From: a virus
Virus record (IMG/VR): IMGVR_UViG_3300005935_000064
Location: 1-34,327 of that record
Length of the DNA: 34,327 nucleotides
Reading direction: 5' to 3' (one strand)
Part shown: in pieces, positions 13,034-19,939 of the stretch
Position numbering within the stretch: position 1 is the first letter of the stretch
Layout of the letters: each line of letters starts with the position of its first letter
Made by a program: the position numbers and the translations under genes
Notes under the pieces: generated by a model
Seen by the model: the letters and a program-made list of their open reading frames with translations, nothing else
Databases searched by the model: none
What the model was told of the DNA's origin: nothing

Positions 13034-13234
13034 TTATTCTTTTACTTTAACTTGCCTGATTGTATAATCGGCACGTGTCATAATTGCTAAATCCAATGAT
13101 GAACGTACTTTAACCCATTCATTCGCGGGCGCATTGAGATATTTTAACCAAGCATCTCTTTCCTTAATTGCTCGTTCACGACTTATAAAAAGTCCAATCG
13201 GTTCACCGCATTCGTAAAGTTCCCATACATACAT
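13034..13234 (-). CDS. Unknown small protein
   Basis: 66 residues from ATG at 13234, with AAAGAGGTG about 6 nt upstream. MYVWELYECGEPIGLFISRE looks like the start of a small beta-alpha protein; the end is basic. The frame stays open upstream, and ATG at 13375 (GAAGGGA 7 nt before it) could give a 113-residue version, but those extra codons overlap the palindrome and arm d and look less protein-like. Function unknown. Confidence 0.65.
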   Translation of the reverse strand: MYVWELYECGEPIGLFISRERAIKERDAWLKYLNAPANEWVKVRSSLDLAIMTRADYTIRQVKVKE

Positions 13235-13255
13235 GTTTTTCACCTCTTTCAATTG

Positions 13256-13280
13256 GTGCCCTTCATTAAAGCACAAACTC
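13256..13280 (-). promoter_or_regulatory. RNA arm d (leader of gene 13034-13234)
   Basis: In the transcript, GAGUUUGUGCUUUAAUGAAG followed by GGCAC, ending just upstream of the AAAGAGGTG ribosome binding site. It is the partner of arm c'. Its UGAAGGGCA core also resembles arm a'. Confidence 0.6.
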
Positions 13281-13304
13281 GCTTGACAAGTCGTATCGTG
13301 CCGC

Positions 13305-13322
13305 AACTTATCCGAATAAGTT
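13305..13322. promoter_or_regulatory. Palindrome in the divergent control region
   Basis: AACTTATCCGAATAAGTT: 7-bp arms with a 4-base centre. Related CTTATGTC half-sites follow at 13617, 13688 and 13730. It could be an operator for a dimeric regulator, or a hairpin in the leftward leader. Confidence 0.45.
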
Positions 13323-13468
13323 GGAGACTTGCTCAAATGGTTCAGTTCGATGCTATGGCATATCTTAGGGTCCATTCGAATTCCCTTCAATCCATGCGTA
13401 AAAACCTTACCGATTTTAAAGAACCATTTTCAAGTCCCGGTTTCCGGGGTTGATCGCCTCCTTTCAGT

Positions 13469-13495
13469 ATTATAAGGTTGCAATGGGTGTGCCAA
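13469..13495 (-). promoter_or_regulatory. Possible leftward promoter
   Basis: - strand TATAAT (13474-13469) with TTGGCA at 15 nt spacing (13495-13490). The -10 box is perfect but the spacer is short. It would give the 12-13 kb genes a leader of about 230 nt containing arm d. Confidence 0.35.
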
Positions 13496-13938
13496 AGCCA
13501 GAATTTATTTTTTATACTTGTAAGTGTGCGGAATCATTGTGGAACTTAGAGTTGGTACTTTCCCGGTGGATTCGATCACCGCATCAATTCGACAAATCCT
13601 GCCGGATTGTTCGACACTTATGTCGAGTGCACATGTCGCACACCTCCGTGCTATCGTCGCACACCTTGAAGCAATCCGCCTTAATAAACTTATGTCACGC
13701 TATGCATAAGGTCATTCGGGTGTCCATGCTTATGTCAGCTGATGAATAAGTTCCGCATTATTTCACGAACTTTACCACAACCCCTGCCGCATCTTATTTT
13801 ATTCCGGTGGATTTGAGGTTATTATTTATTTTCTCAGGACAATCCAATGGGGGGTGCTCGGTCATTTGCAAAACTTTCGCGGGGACATAAAGACTCCAGA
13901 TTCCCCACAGAGAGAATTTCCAGAACCAAACTCTGACT

Positions 13939-13965
13939 TGCTTCGCAAGCACTGCTTCGCAAGCA
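13939..13965. repeat. Two tandem 13-bp palindromes
   Basis: TGCTTCGCAAGCA occurs twice, at 13939-13951 and 13953-13965, one base apart. Each is a perfect 5-bp inverted repeat around CGC. They lie 51 nt upstream of the -35 box of the rightward promoter, a position suited to a regulator of late transcription. Confidence 0.65.
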
Positions 13966-14015
13966 TTACATACCCAGGGGCCCCTTAATTAAAATCACCG
14001 CCTATAAAATAAAGC

Positions 14016-14044
14016 TTGACAACTATAAATAAGTATGTTATGGT
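14016..14044 (+). promoter_or_regulatory. Rightward (late) promoter
   Basis: Consensus TTGACA (14016-14021), 17-nt spacer, TATGGT (14039-14044). Start near 14051, 23 nt before the first gene of the structural operon. It has the same -10 as the promoter at 1806. Confidence 0.7.
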
Positions 14045-14073
14045 CTAGTAAAGAATAGCAAAAGGGCAAGCCA

Positions 14074-14316
14074 ATGGTAGAAACCTTATCACAGATATTA
14101 GACGAAACTCTAATCATGTACAATTCAGTTCTTGCCCAGCCCAAAGACTACAGAGTTCTCGTTGCATCATACCAATGCACAGCAGTAAAGGAGGACGAAC
14201 CAAACTGTAAAGGTTTCGTCTCTAATCAATCTGGACGTTGTTGCTACGCTAACTTAGAACATGGGCAGAAAACTTGTTTACAGATGGGATCATTCAATGG
14301 CATTAGGACGACCTAA
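14074..14316 (+). CDS. Unknown small protein, first gene of late operon
   Basis: 80 residues, ATG at 14074 with AAAAGGGC upstream. Helical N-terminus (LSQILDETLIMYNSVLAQ), then a cysteine-bearing part (YQCTAV, NCKGF, GRCCYAN, KTCLQ) that could bind zinc. It overlaps the small terminase start by 20 nt. Proteins of this size next to TerS may assist packaging, but there is no direct evidence. Confidence 0.65.
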   Translation: MVETLSQILDETLIMYNSVLAQPKDYRVLVASYQCTAVKEDEPNCKGFVSNQSGRCCYANLEHGQKTCLQMGSFNGIRTT

Positions 14317-14773
14317 GAAAGAAATCGATATGGAAATTGCAATAGATCTCCTTGAACGAGGGGAATCTGTGCCAGCCATATCGACCGAACTTGGGATCAG
14401 TCCGATAACTCTTCGCTCCAGAATTGCCGACATTCAGAAGAAACAGGGCATTCTGCTCCAATACCGATCAATCCAATCCCTCCAGTTAACCGAGCTTCAG
14501 GCGCGAGTGCTTGAGGCCATAACACCTGAAAAGATCGAAGAGGCTTCCCTACGAGATCTGGTCTCGTCCTACAAAATTCTCAAAGACAAAGAACTCGTAA
14601 CTGATGGTAAGCCCAGCGAAATCAAAGGACTGGTCGCTCACTTGATCTATATGGAAAAGCAAGAGACTGCGCTTGAGACTAAAACTCCTATTGACGATGA
14701 TTGTATGGAAGCCGACTACACTGATAAGACGCCCGAAGTAAAACTTTCGGATCTAGATAACCAGAACTTTTAA
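14297..14773 (+). CDS. Terminase small subunit (putative)
   Basis: 158 residues from ATG at 14297; an ATG at 14261 lacks a ribosome binding site. MALGRPKKEIDMEIAIDLLE is followed by a helix-turn-helix (about 24-46: SVPAISTELGISPITLRSRI), the usual DNA-recognition module of small terminases, and a helical oligomerisation region. TerS binds the packaging site and regulates TerL. Position before TerL supports the call, although an HNH gene and an RNA-like element lie between them. The acidic C-terminus could contact TerL. Confidence 0.7.
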   Translation: MALGRPKKEIDMEIAIDLLERGESVPAISTELGISPITLRSRIADIQKKQGILLQYRSIQSLQLTELQARVLEAITPEKIEEASLRDLVSSYKILKDKELVTDGKPSEIKGLVAHLIYMEKQETALETKTPIDDDCMEADYTDKTPEVKLSDLDNQNF

Positions 14774-14791
14774 CCATGTAAGGAGGCTAAC

Positions 14792-14944
14792 ATGAGTCGA
14801 ACAAGTAGGACTGTCGAAGAGGACGTAAAACTAATCATCATCCAGTTACTCGTGGGTCGTGGTGTACTTAATGACGTGGTGCAAACAGCAGAACCTATTG
14901 TTGCATACATTTTGAACGCGGAACCAACGTACATAAAGCAGTAA
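14792..14944 (+). CDS. Unknown small protein
   Basis: 50 residues, ATG at 14792 with AAGGAGG 5 nt upstream. MSRTSRTVEEDVKLIIIQLL, then GVLNDVVQTAEPIVAYILNA: two amphipathic helices. The stop is followed one base later by a dispersed repeat. The spacing and strong ribosome binding site make it a real gene; the function is unknown. Confidence 0.65.
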   Translation: MSRTSRTVEEDVKLIIIQLLVGRGVLNDVVQTAEPIVAYILNAEPTYIKQ

Positions 14945-14945
14945 A

Positions 14946-14970
14946 TAGGTCAATCTTTGACCTTTCTGAC
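14946..14970 (+). repeat. Dispersed inverted repeat, copy 4
   Basis: TAGGTCAATCTTTGACCTTT followed by CTGAC, one base after the stop at 14942-14944 and directly before the structured RNA candidate. Confidence 0.85.
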
Positions 14971-14971
14971 A

Positions 14972-15046
14972 CTACCGAAGCCGAGGGCGCATAGCGAGTA
15001 AACACTGGAGAGTGTCGCGGCCGAACAGGCTCTCTGGCTTCGGTAG
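14972..15046 (+). ncRNA. Candidate structured RNA, 75 nt, multi-helix
   Basis: Closed by a perfect 11-bp helix, CTACCGAAGCC (14972-14982) with GGCTTCGGTAG (15036-15046). Inside are three small hairpins: CGC-ATA-GCG, ACACT-GGAG-AGTGT and GCC-GAACA-GGC. This gives a four-way-junction layout. It is clearly GC-richer than its surroundings. It is not a tRNA: no seven-base anticodon loop or T-loop. It lies between TerS and TerL and could be a packaging-related RNA or DNA site, or an RNA processing element. Confidence 0.55.
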
Positions 15047-15083
15047 CCAATTTAGGTAATTCAGATGACTAACCGTATTGTTC

Positions 15084-15125
15084 GGCTAAACTCCACGAGA
15101 CTGGCGCCTTTGCGCCTAAGTAGCC
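15084..15125 (+). other. Second stem-loop before the HNH gene
   Basis: GGCTA (15084-15088) with TAGCC (15121-15125) encloses GGCGC-CTTT-GCGCC (15103-15116). CCGTACGG immediately follows and overlaps the HNH gene's ribosome binding site. It may be part of the same leader RNA as 14972-15046. Confidence 0.4.
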
Positions 15126-15139
15126 CGTACGGAGGTAGC

Positions 15140-15619
15140 ATGGCAAGAAAATCTGAGAAAACTAAAATCTCTGAGCAACTTACTAAAATGGTAGGTGCGT
15201 CTTTTGACAAGTTTGGTTCTCCATTTTCAGGTCAGTATGTTTGTATTAAATGTGGAGTTAAGAAAAAATCATGGAACGAGTTAACTGCACATCATGTTGT
15301 TTACGAACCTAGTTATACAAAGTACTTATGCAGACGTTGTCATGCTAGAATAACTTATTTAAATACTAAAGAAGCACGAATTGATTATAACAAATTAACT
15401 AACGAACAACGATTTGCAATTTGGTACACGTTCTTAGCAGAAGAAATTAATAATAAACTGTATGATAAAATTTTAGTCTGGTTTAATAAACAGTATGCTG
15501 TGCATAAGAAACGAAATCTGAAACCGAAACAAACTGGACATACCTTAAGTCCTGAGATGACAGCGGCATTAGCCCAGGTAGCTAAGATTATTAAAAAGGA
15601 GACGGTTAAAAATGGCTAA
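15140..15619 (+). CDS. HNH endonuclease
   Basis: 159 residues from ATG at 15140, with CGGAGG 4 nt upstream; a longer frame from 15065 runs through the stem-loops and is unlikely. CIKC (35-38) and CRRC (64-67) hold the zinc, and AHHVVY (50-55) carries the catalytic histidines; CHARITYLN closes the beta-beta-alpha-metal fold. The C-terminal half is basic and helical. HNH proteins beside terminase genes often assist genome packaging, but a homing role is also possible. It is AT-rich, unlike the RNA-like segment before it. Confidence 0.8.
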   Translation: MARKSEKTKISEQLTKMVGASFDKFGSPFSGQYVCIKCGVKKKSWNELTAHHVVYEPSYTKYLCRRCHARITYLNTKEARIDYNKLTNEQRFAIWYTFLAEEINNKLYDKILVWFNKQYAVHKKRNLKPKQTGHTLSPEMTAALAQVAKIIKKETVKNG

Positions 15620-15722
15620 AAGCGGACGCGGTAAAGGTGCATGTGGCGGTACGAGAAAGCAAGATGGTTCTGGTGGTGGTACAGGTAATAGAGGAACAAA
15701 ACAACAACCTAAAAAGAAATAA
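15612..15722 (+). CDS. Gly-rich small basic protein
   Basis: 36 residues, ATG at 15612 preceded by AAAGGAG and overlapping the HNH gene's end. MAKSGRGKGACGGTRKQDGS, then GGGTGNRGTKQQPKKK: repeated Gly-Arg/Lys motifs and no hydrophobic core. Short Gly-rich proteins of this kind occur in phages; the role is unknown. Likely disordered and nucleic-acid binding. Confidence 0.65.
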   Translation: MAKSGRGKGACGGTRKQDGSGGGTGNRGTKQQPKKK

Positions 15723-15728
15723 TTGTAT

Positions 15729-17207
15729 ATGAATTTAACTGAAGATATTAATATAGCAGTTGTTAAGCGATTAAGGGAGTGGAAAAATTCTGCGCTTCAA
15801 TTTGCTGTAGAAGCTTTACATGTTAAACCATCGAAACAGCAGATAGAATTATTGCAAGCTGTAAGTCATGAGAAACGTATTAGTGTTAGATCTGGTCATG
15901 GTGTCGGTAAAGATGCTTCAGCTTCTTGGATTGCGTTATGGTTTTTATGTACAAGACCTTATGCTCAGGTAGTTGTTACAGCTCCTACGAATCGTCAGTT
16001 ACGTGATATTTTTCTTTCTGAAATTTCTAAATGGTTACGTGGTTCACTTGTAGCTGATGAATTTGTTGTACGTAAGGATTCAATCCAGCATAAGGAAGCA
16101 CCTAAAGAATGGTGGCTTCGTTTAATTAGTCCTTCAGTTCGAGCTACTAAAGAAGATCAGGCTGAAACATTAGCTGGTTTACATGATGATCACATGCTCA
16201 TTATATGTGATGAAGCTTCTGGTATTCCTGATCCTACTTTTATTCCGCTTGAAGGTGCATTGACTCAACCAGATAATAAAGTTCTTTTAATTGGTAATAT
16301 GACAAAGAACTCTGGTTATTTTTATGATACACATTTTAACAGTGAAATTAAAAAGCAGTGGAAATTATTTCATTGGGATTCTAGAGAATCGTCTAATGTT
16401 GATCCGTCAATGCCTGAATATTTCGCTAAGAAGTACGGCGTTGATTCGAATGTTTTTAGAATTCGTGTTGAGGGTAATCCTCCTTTACAGGATGAGAATA
16501 CTCTTATTCCATTATGGACTGCGGAACAGTGTATTGGTAATGAATTTGAAGTAGCTGAAGATGAGCCTTTGTATCTTGGAGTTGATGTAGCTAGGTACGG
16601 AGATGATTCTTCTATTATACTTCCTCGACAAGGTCTACGTATTGATCCTTGGGAGACATTCAGAAAACTCAATACTATTGATCTTGGCGGATTTGTTTTA
16701 CAGACGTACCAAGAACTTAGTGCTTTAGGCTGTGCAATAGATGTTATCGGAGTTGGTGCCGGTGTTTCAGACTGGCTAGAAAAACATAACCTAAAAAATC
16801 TGTTCCAGGTTAATGTAACTCTTGCATCTAGTGATATTACGAAATTCCATAGACTTAGAGATGAGTTATGGTGCAGAGTTCGTGATAACTGTTTACTCGG
16901 AAAGTATTCATTTCCTGATGTTAAAGTGTTTGGGCAAACTGAGACTTTAGGTCAGCAACTTGCAAGTGAACTTGCTTCAGTTAGATACTCATTTAATGCT
17001 CATGGTGGCTACGTAATCGAGTCTAAGAAAGATTTAAAAGCTAGAGGTATTATGTCACCTAATATAGCTGATGCACTTTGTTTGACTGAATATTTTTCGA
17101 ATGAAGCAACTAAAGTATTTGCAGATAAAAAGACTGACAGTTATGAAATTGGTAGAAAGTATAGAGACATAACTCAATCAGCTGGAAGTTCCTGGTTAGG
17201 AAATTAA
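15729..17207 (+). CDS. terL: Terminase large subunit
   Basis: 492 residues from ATG at 15729. This is the packaging motor ATPase and nuclease. Walker A SGHGVGKDA (55-63, Lys61), Walker B LIICDEAS (157-164) and a coupling-type GNMTKNSG (189-196) are present. The C-terminal RNase H-like nuclease has the acidic triad Asp286 (YLGVDVARYGDD), Asp338 (AIDVIGVG) and Asp448 (SPNIADAL). The length is typical of full TerL proteins. No ribosome binding site is evident, so translation may be coupled to the small gene before it. The C-terminus ends SSWLGN. Confidence 0.95.
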   Translation: MNLTEDINIAVVKRLREWKNSALQFAVEALHVKPSKQQIELLQAVSHEKRISVRSGHGVGKDASASWIALWFLCTRPYAQVVVTAPTNRQLRDIFLSEISKWLRGSLVADEFVVRKDSIQHKEAPKEWWLRLISPSVRATKEDQAETLAGLHDDHMLIICDEASGIPDPTFIPLEGALTQPDNKVLLIGNMTKNSGYFYDTHFNSEIKKQWKLFHWDSRESSNVDPSMPEYFAKKYGVDSNVFRIRVEGNPPLQDENTLIPLWTAEQCIGNEFEVAEDEPLYLGVDVARYGDDSSIILPRQGLRIDPWETFRKLNTIDLGGFVLQTYQELSALGCAIDVIGVGAGVSDWLEKHNLKNLFQVNVTLASSDITKFHRLRDELWCRVRDNCLLGKYSFPDVKVFGQTETLGQQLASELASVRYSFNAHGGYVIESKKDLKARGIMSPNIADALCLTEYFSNEATKVFADKKTDSYEIGRKYRDITQSAGSSWLGN

Positions 17208-17405
17208 ATGAGCGCTACGCATGTTGATGATATTAAGTATGAGATAGAGAAAGAGGAGCTTACGATTAGATATGGTGGAGGGTCTACTTACATATATTCA
17301 CCTGTTACAAAACAGGATTATATTGATATATTTAAAGAGACTTCGTTTTCTAAAGGTGTGCATAAAATTATACGTAGGGGAAAAGTGGTCGGAGTTCGTC
17401 AATGA
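17208..17405 (+). CDS. KTSC-domain protein
   Basis: 65 residues, ATG directly after the TerL stop, using AGGAAAT inside TerL as its binding site. The pattern IKYEIEKEELTIRYGGGSTY, then IYSPV, a helix and FSKGVHKIIR fits the KTSC domain, a small strand-helix unit common in phages and often near lysyl-tRNA synthetase-like or packaging genes. Molecular function is unknown. It overlaps the portal start by 4 nt. Confidence 0.75.
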   Translation: MSATHVDDIKYEIEKEELTIRYGGGSTYIYSPVTKQDYIDIFKETSFSKGVHKIIRRGKVVGVRQ

Positions 17406-19360
17406 AAACAACGGAACCAATGACTGAGAAACAGAAAACACTGTTACGAAAAGCTCAAAAACAATTGAAGATAGATATAGCTGATGACAGTACTAATAGG
17501 GCATTGGCTAAAAACGATCTTGAGTTTGTTGCTATTGAGGGTGCGCAGTGGCCTGCCGGAATACGAAATGAACGCGAAGCTGAGAATCGGCCTTGTATTA
17601 CTATAAATAAAATGCCGACATTTATTGATCAGGTTGTTGGTGATCAAAGAATGAATCGACCTGCGATACAAGTTATCCCAGTTGATTCTCAGGCAGATCC
17701 TGAAATTGCGAAGATTCTCGGTGGTTGGATTAAACACGTTGAGCAGATCTCTCGCTCCGATGTAGCAATCGACCACGGTTTTGAACATGCAGTTGCCTGT
17801 GGCTACGGTGCTTGGCGAGTTATTACTAAATATGTTGAAGGTAGTTTCTCTGAACAGGAAGCTTATATTACTAAGATTGATAATGCTCTTTCAGTTTATT
17901 GGGGAAAACATTCTGAGTACGATTGTTCTGATGCTCAACATTGTTTTATTGTCTCCGATATGGATAGGGATGAATTTAAAGAGAAGTTTAATATTGACCC
18001 AATGCCTTTTAAGTCTGATGTTGATGAGTACTTGCAGCCTTGGGCAGGAGAAGATACTGTTCGTGTAGCGGAGTATTTCGTTAAAGAACCTAAGAATGAA
18101 ACGTTGTATTTACTTGCAGATGGTTCAACGACTACAAAACTTAAAAAGGGTGAAGTATCTATAGATAAAAGAAAAACAGATAGTTACACTATCATGTGGT
18201 ATCTTCTTTCTGGTGATAGCATACTCGCGTCTAAAGAATGGGTTGGCAAGAAGTACATTCCAATTGTTCCTATTTGGGGTAAAGAATTTAATGTTGCTGG
18301 TCAAAGAGTTCTGCGTAGTTTGATTAGAAATGCTAAAGACCCACAGAGACTGTATAACTATTGGCAATCAAGTGATACAGAGACTGTTGCAATACAACCT
18401 AAGTCACCTTATATTCTTACACCTAAACAAGTACAAGGACATGAACAACAGTGGAATCAAACCAATAAAAAGAATTATCCTTACTTACTTGTTAATCCTG
18501 ATAAGGATGCTCCTGGTTGGCCGCAACGACAGCCACCTCCGCAAGTTTCAAGTGCAATGGTGCAGAAACTTAGGGATAGTGATCAGGAAATTCGAGATAC
18601 TGTAGGAATTCAAAAGTCTTCTCTTGGTATGCAGGGCAACGAGCGAAGTGGTGCTGCAATTAGAGAGAATAAACGAGAAGGCGATGTAGGAACATTCTCG
18701 TTCATTGATAATTTATCTAGATCCTTAGAACATACGGGAAGAATTCTTGTTGATATAGCTCCAAGTCTTTTAGATACAGAGCGTATAGTTAGACTTGGGT
18801 TAGACAATGGTGGGTTTGAATTTACTAAAGTAAACGTCGAAGGAGAGAATGGAGAAATCTTTAATGACTTATCCATTGGAACTTACGATGTTGTTGTTAC
18901 TGTTGGACCTTCGTTTGAAACGCAGCGGACTGAAGCAAAGATATCTATTCAAGAATTTATTCAGTACTTTCCGCAAGCGGCACCTGTTATTGGTGATGTT
19001 TATGCTAAGATTATGGATTGGCCTGGTGCAGATGATCTTGCTGAGAGACTTAAATTTCTGCTTCCGCCAGAACTTAAAGCACAACTTGCTGCAGCGGCGG
19101 CGAAACGAGCAGGCGAGGAGGCTCCCCCTCCGGCCGAACCGCCTGCGCCGCCTCCCGATCCTGTTGCAGAGGCTAAACTGAAAGAAGCTGGAGTTAAATT
19201 AGAAGAGGCTAATGTAAAGTTAGAGCAGGAACGAGTGAAACTTAAAGAGGCTGAAGTTAAGTTAGAAATTTTAAAGGCTTCATCTAAAGAAGAATTACGC
19301 AGAGCAATTGAAGAAGTCTTAGCCGAGGGTGAAGGAGCTACTGATGAAAAAGGAATATGA
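17402..19360 (+). CDS. Portal protein, P22 type
   Basis: 652 residues, ATG at 17402. This is the dodecameric ring at the capsid vertex through which DNA passes. The N-terminus (RPCITINKMPTFIDQVVGDQ, about 63-82; then RMNRPAIQVIPV) and the wing region are characteristic of P22-like portals, as is the position between TerL and scaffold. The last 80 residues are unusual: an Ala/Pro run (APPPAEPPAPPPDP, about 574-587), coded by GC-rich DNA, leads to a Lys/Glu coiled coil built on a repeated VKLEEAN-like unit (about 598-625). This may replace the C-terminal barrel of P22 portal. Confidence 0.92.
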   Translation: MKTTEPMTEKQKTLLRKAQKQLKIDIADDSTNRALAKNDLEFVAIEGAQWPAGIRNEREAENRPCITINKMPTFIDQVVGDQRMNRPAIQVIPVDSQADPEIAKILGGWIKHVEQISRSDVAIDHGFEHAVACGYGAWRVITKYVEGSFSEQEAYITKIDNALSVYWGKHSEYDCSDAQHCFIVSDMDRDEFKEKFNIDPMPFKSDVDEYLQPWAGEDTVRVAEYFVKEPKNETLYLLADGSTTTKLKKGEVSIDKRKTDSYTIMWYLLSGDSILASKEWVGKKYIPIVPIWGKEFNVAGQRVLRSLIRNAKDPQRLYNYWQSSDTETVAIQPKSPYILTPKQVQGHEQQWNQTNKKNYPYLLVNPDKDAPGWPQRQPPPQVSSAMVQKLRDSDQEIRDTVGIQKSSLGMQGNERSGAAIRENKREGDVGTFSFIDNLSRSLEHTGRILVDIAPSLLDTERIVRLGLDNGGFEFTKVNVEGENGEIFNDLSIGTYDVVVTVGPSFETQRTEAKISIQEFIQYFPQAAPVIGDVYAKIMDWPGADDLAERLKFLLPPELKAQLAAAAAKRAGEEAPPPAEPPAPPPDPVAEAKLKEAGVKLEEANVKLEQERVKLKEAEVKLEILKASSKEELRRAIEEVLAEGEGATDEKGI

Positions 19361-19517
19361 TGTTTTAAATAAGTTGAGTCCTGCCGCAGGTAAGGGAAAA
19401 GTGAAAAAGAAAGAGAAGTCGAAGAAATACTCTGTACTAAATAAACTTAAAGCTATTACTGATGGGAAAGGTGGTAAGACTTTACAATCAATGGCTAAGA
19501 AACGGAGGGGTCGATGA
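19344..19517 (+). CDS. Unknown small protein with an internal duplication
   Basis: 57 residues from ATG at 19344 (AAGGAG 7 nt upstream), overlapping the portal gene by 17 nt. EYDVLNKLSPAAGKGK is repeated as KYSVLNKLKAITDGKGG, and the protein is very Lys-rich. It may be a capsid-associated or DNA-binding peptide. Function unknown. Confidence 0.65.
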   Translation: MKKEYDVLNKLSPAAGKGKVKKKEKSKKYSVLNKLKAITDGKGGKTLQSMAKKRRGR

Positions 19518-19518
19518 A

Positions 19519-19884
19519 ATGAAGTTAGTAAGTATGCAATTGCCTAAAGTGTCTAAAAAGGAGATGAAGGAAAGGTGTATGCCTTCTATCGAAGATGAGG
19601 ACAGGTGGCCATACGGTCTTGCAATTAGTTTCGATACTGAGCAGATAGATAAATTGCCGGCACTTAAAACATTTAAACTTGGGGATAAAATTCTGATTAT
19701 GGGCGAAGCAACTGTCACTGAACTTGAGATATCTGAACGTCAAGTTACAGGAGGAAAGGATAGGACTAGACGTCATATTAGAATGCAGATAGAACAGATT
19801 GGTTGCGAAGCTAAAGTTAAAAAGAAACCTGAAAAGATGAGTACTAAAGAATATCGAAATATGAGAGAAATGGAAGGTAAGTAA
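19519..19884 (+). CDS. Capsid-staple-like protein (putative)
   Basis: 121 residues from ATG at 19519, after GGAGGGG. The sequence has RWPYGLAISFDTEQIDKLPA, then a strand-rich part and HIRMQIEQIGCEA. This pattern (YPYGL, 'lxxGDK', 'Qixxi') resembles small proteins found next to coat genes in several phages and described as capsid staples. The C-terminus, KMSTKEYRNMREMEGK, shares MSTKEYR with the scaffold C-terminus encoded next door, implying a common docking site. Family call from memory, moderate certainty. Confidence 0.55.
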   Translation: MKLVSMQLPKVSKKEMKERCMPSIEDEDRWPYGLAISFDTEQIDKLPALKTFKLGDKILIMGEATVTELEISERQVTGGKDRTRRHIRMQIEQIGCEAKVKKKPEKMSTKEYRNMREMEGK

Positions 19885-19939
19885 TTATTAGTCCTTAACC
19901 CAGCGTAAATTCGCTGCATCAAGTCATAGGAGGCTTGCG

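Larger units (their letters stand above)
13391..14015. other. Intergenic control region, no supported gene
   Basis: About 625 nt between leftward and rightward transcription units without a convincing gene; the frames present lack ribosome binding sites and look unnatural. It holds CTTATGTC at 13617, 13688 and 13730; CGACA-CTTA-TGTCG at 13612; two GTCGCACACC copies at 13637 and 13658; a CCCGG/CCGGG hairpin near 13,435; and a GGGGCCCC palindrome joined to TTAATTAA at 13977-13992. The density of short repeats suggests operators. Confidence 0.5.

Noticed and set aside
13457-13464. AAAGGAGG on the - strand as the ribosome binding site of a gene
   Set aside because: No start codon follows at a workable distance, and it coincides with the predicted transcription start of the possible promoter at 13469-13495.
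13450-13749. 99-codon + strand frame in the control region
   Set aside because: It starts with TTG, has no ribosome binding site, an unnatural residue mix rich in His, Ser and Cys, and runs through repeated operator-like sites.
14972-15046. tRNA interpretation of the 75-nt structured element
   Set aside because: The closing stem is 11 bp, and neither strand has a seven-base anticodon loop or a T-loop.
15065-15139. Upstream extension of the HNH gene to an ATG at 15065
   Set aside because: The extra 25 codons cover the stem-loop element and lack a ribosome binding site; CGGAGG stands before the ATG at 15140.
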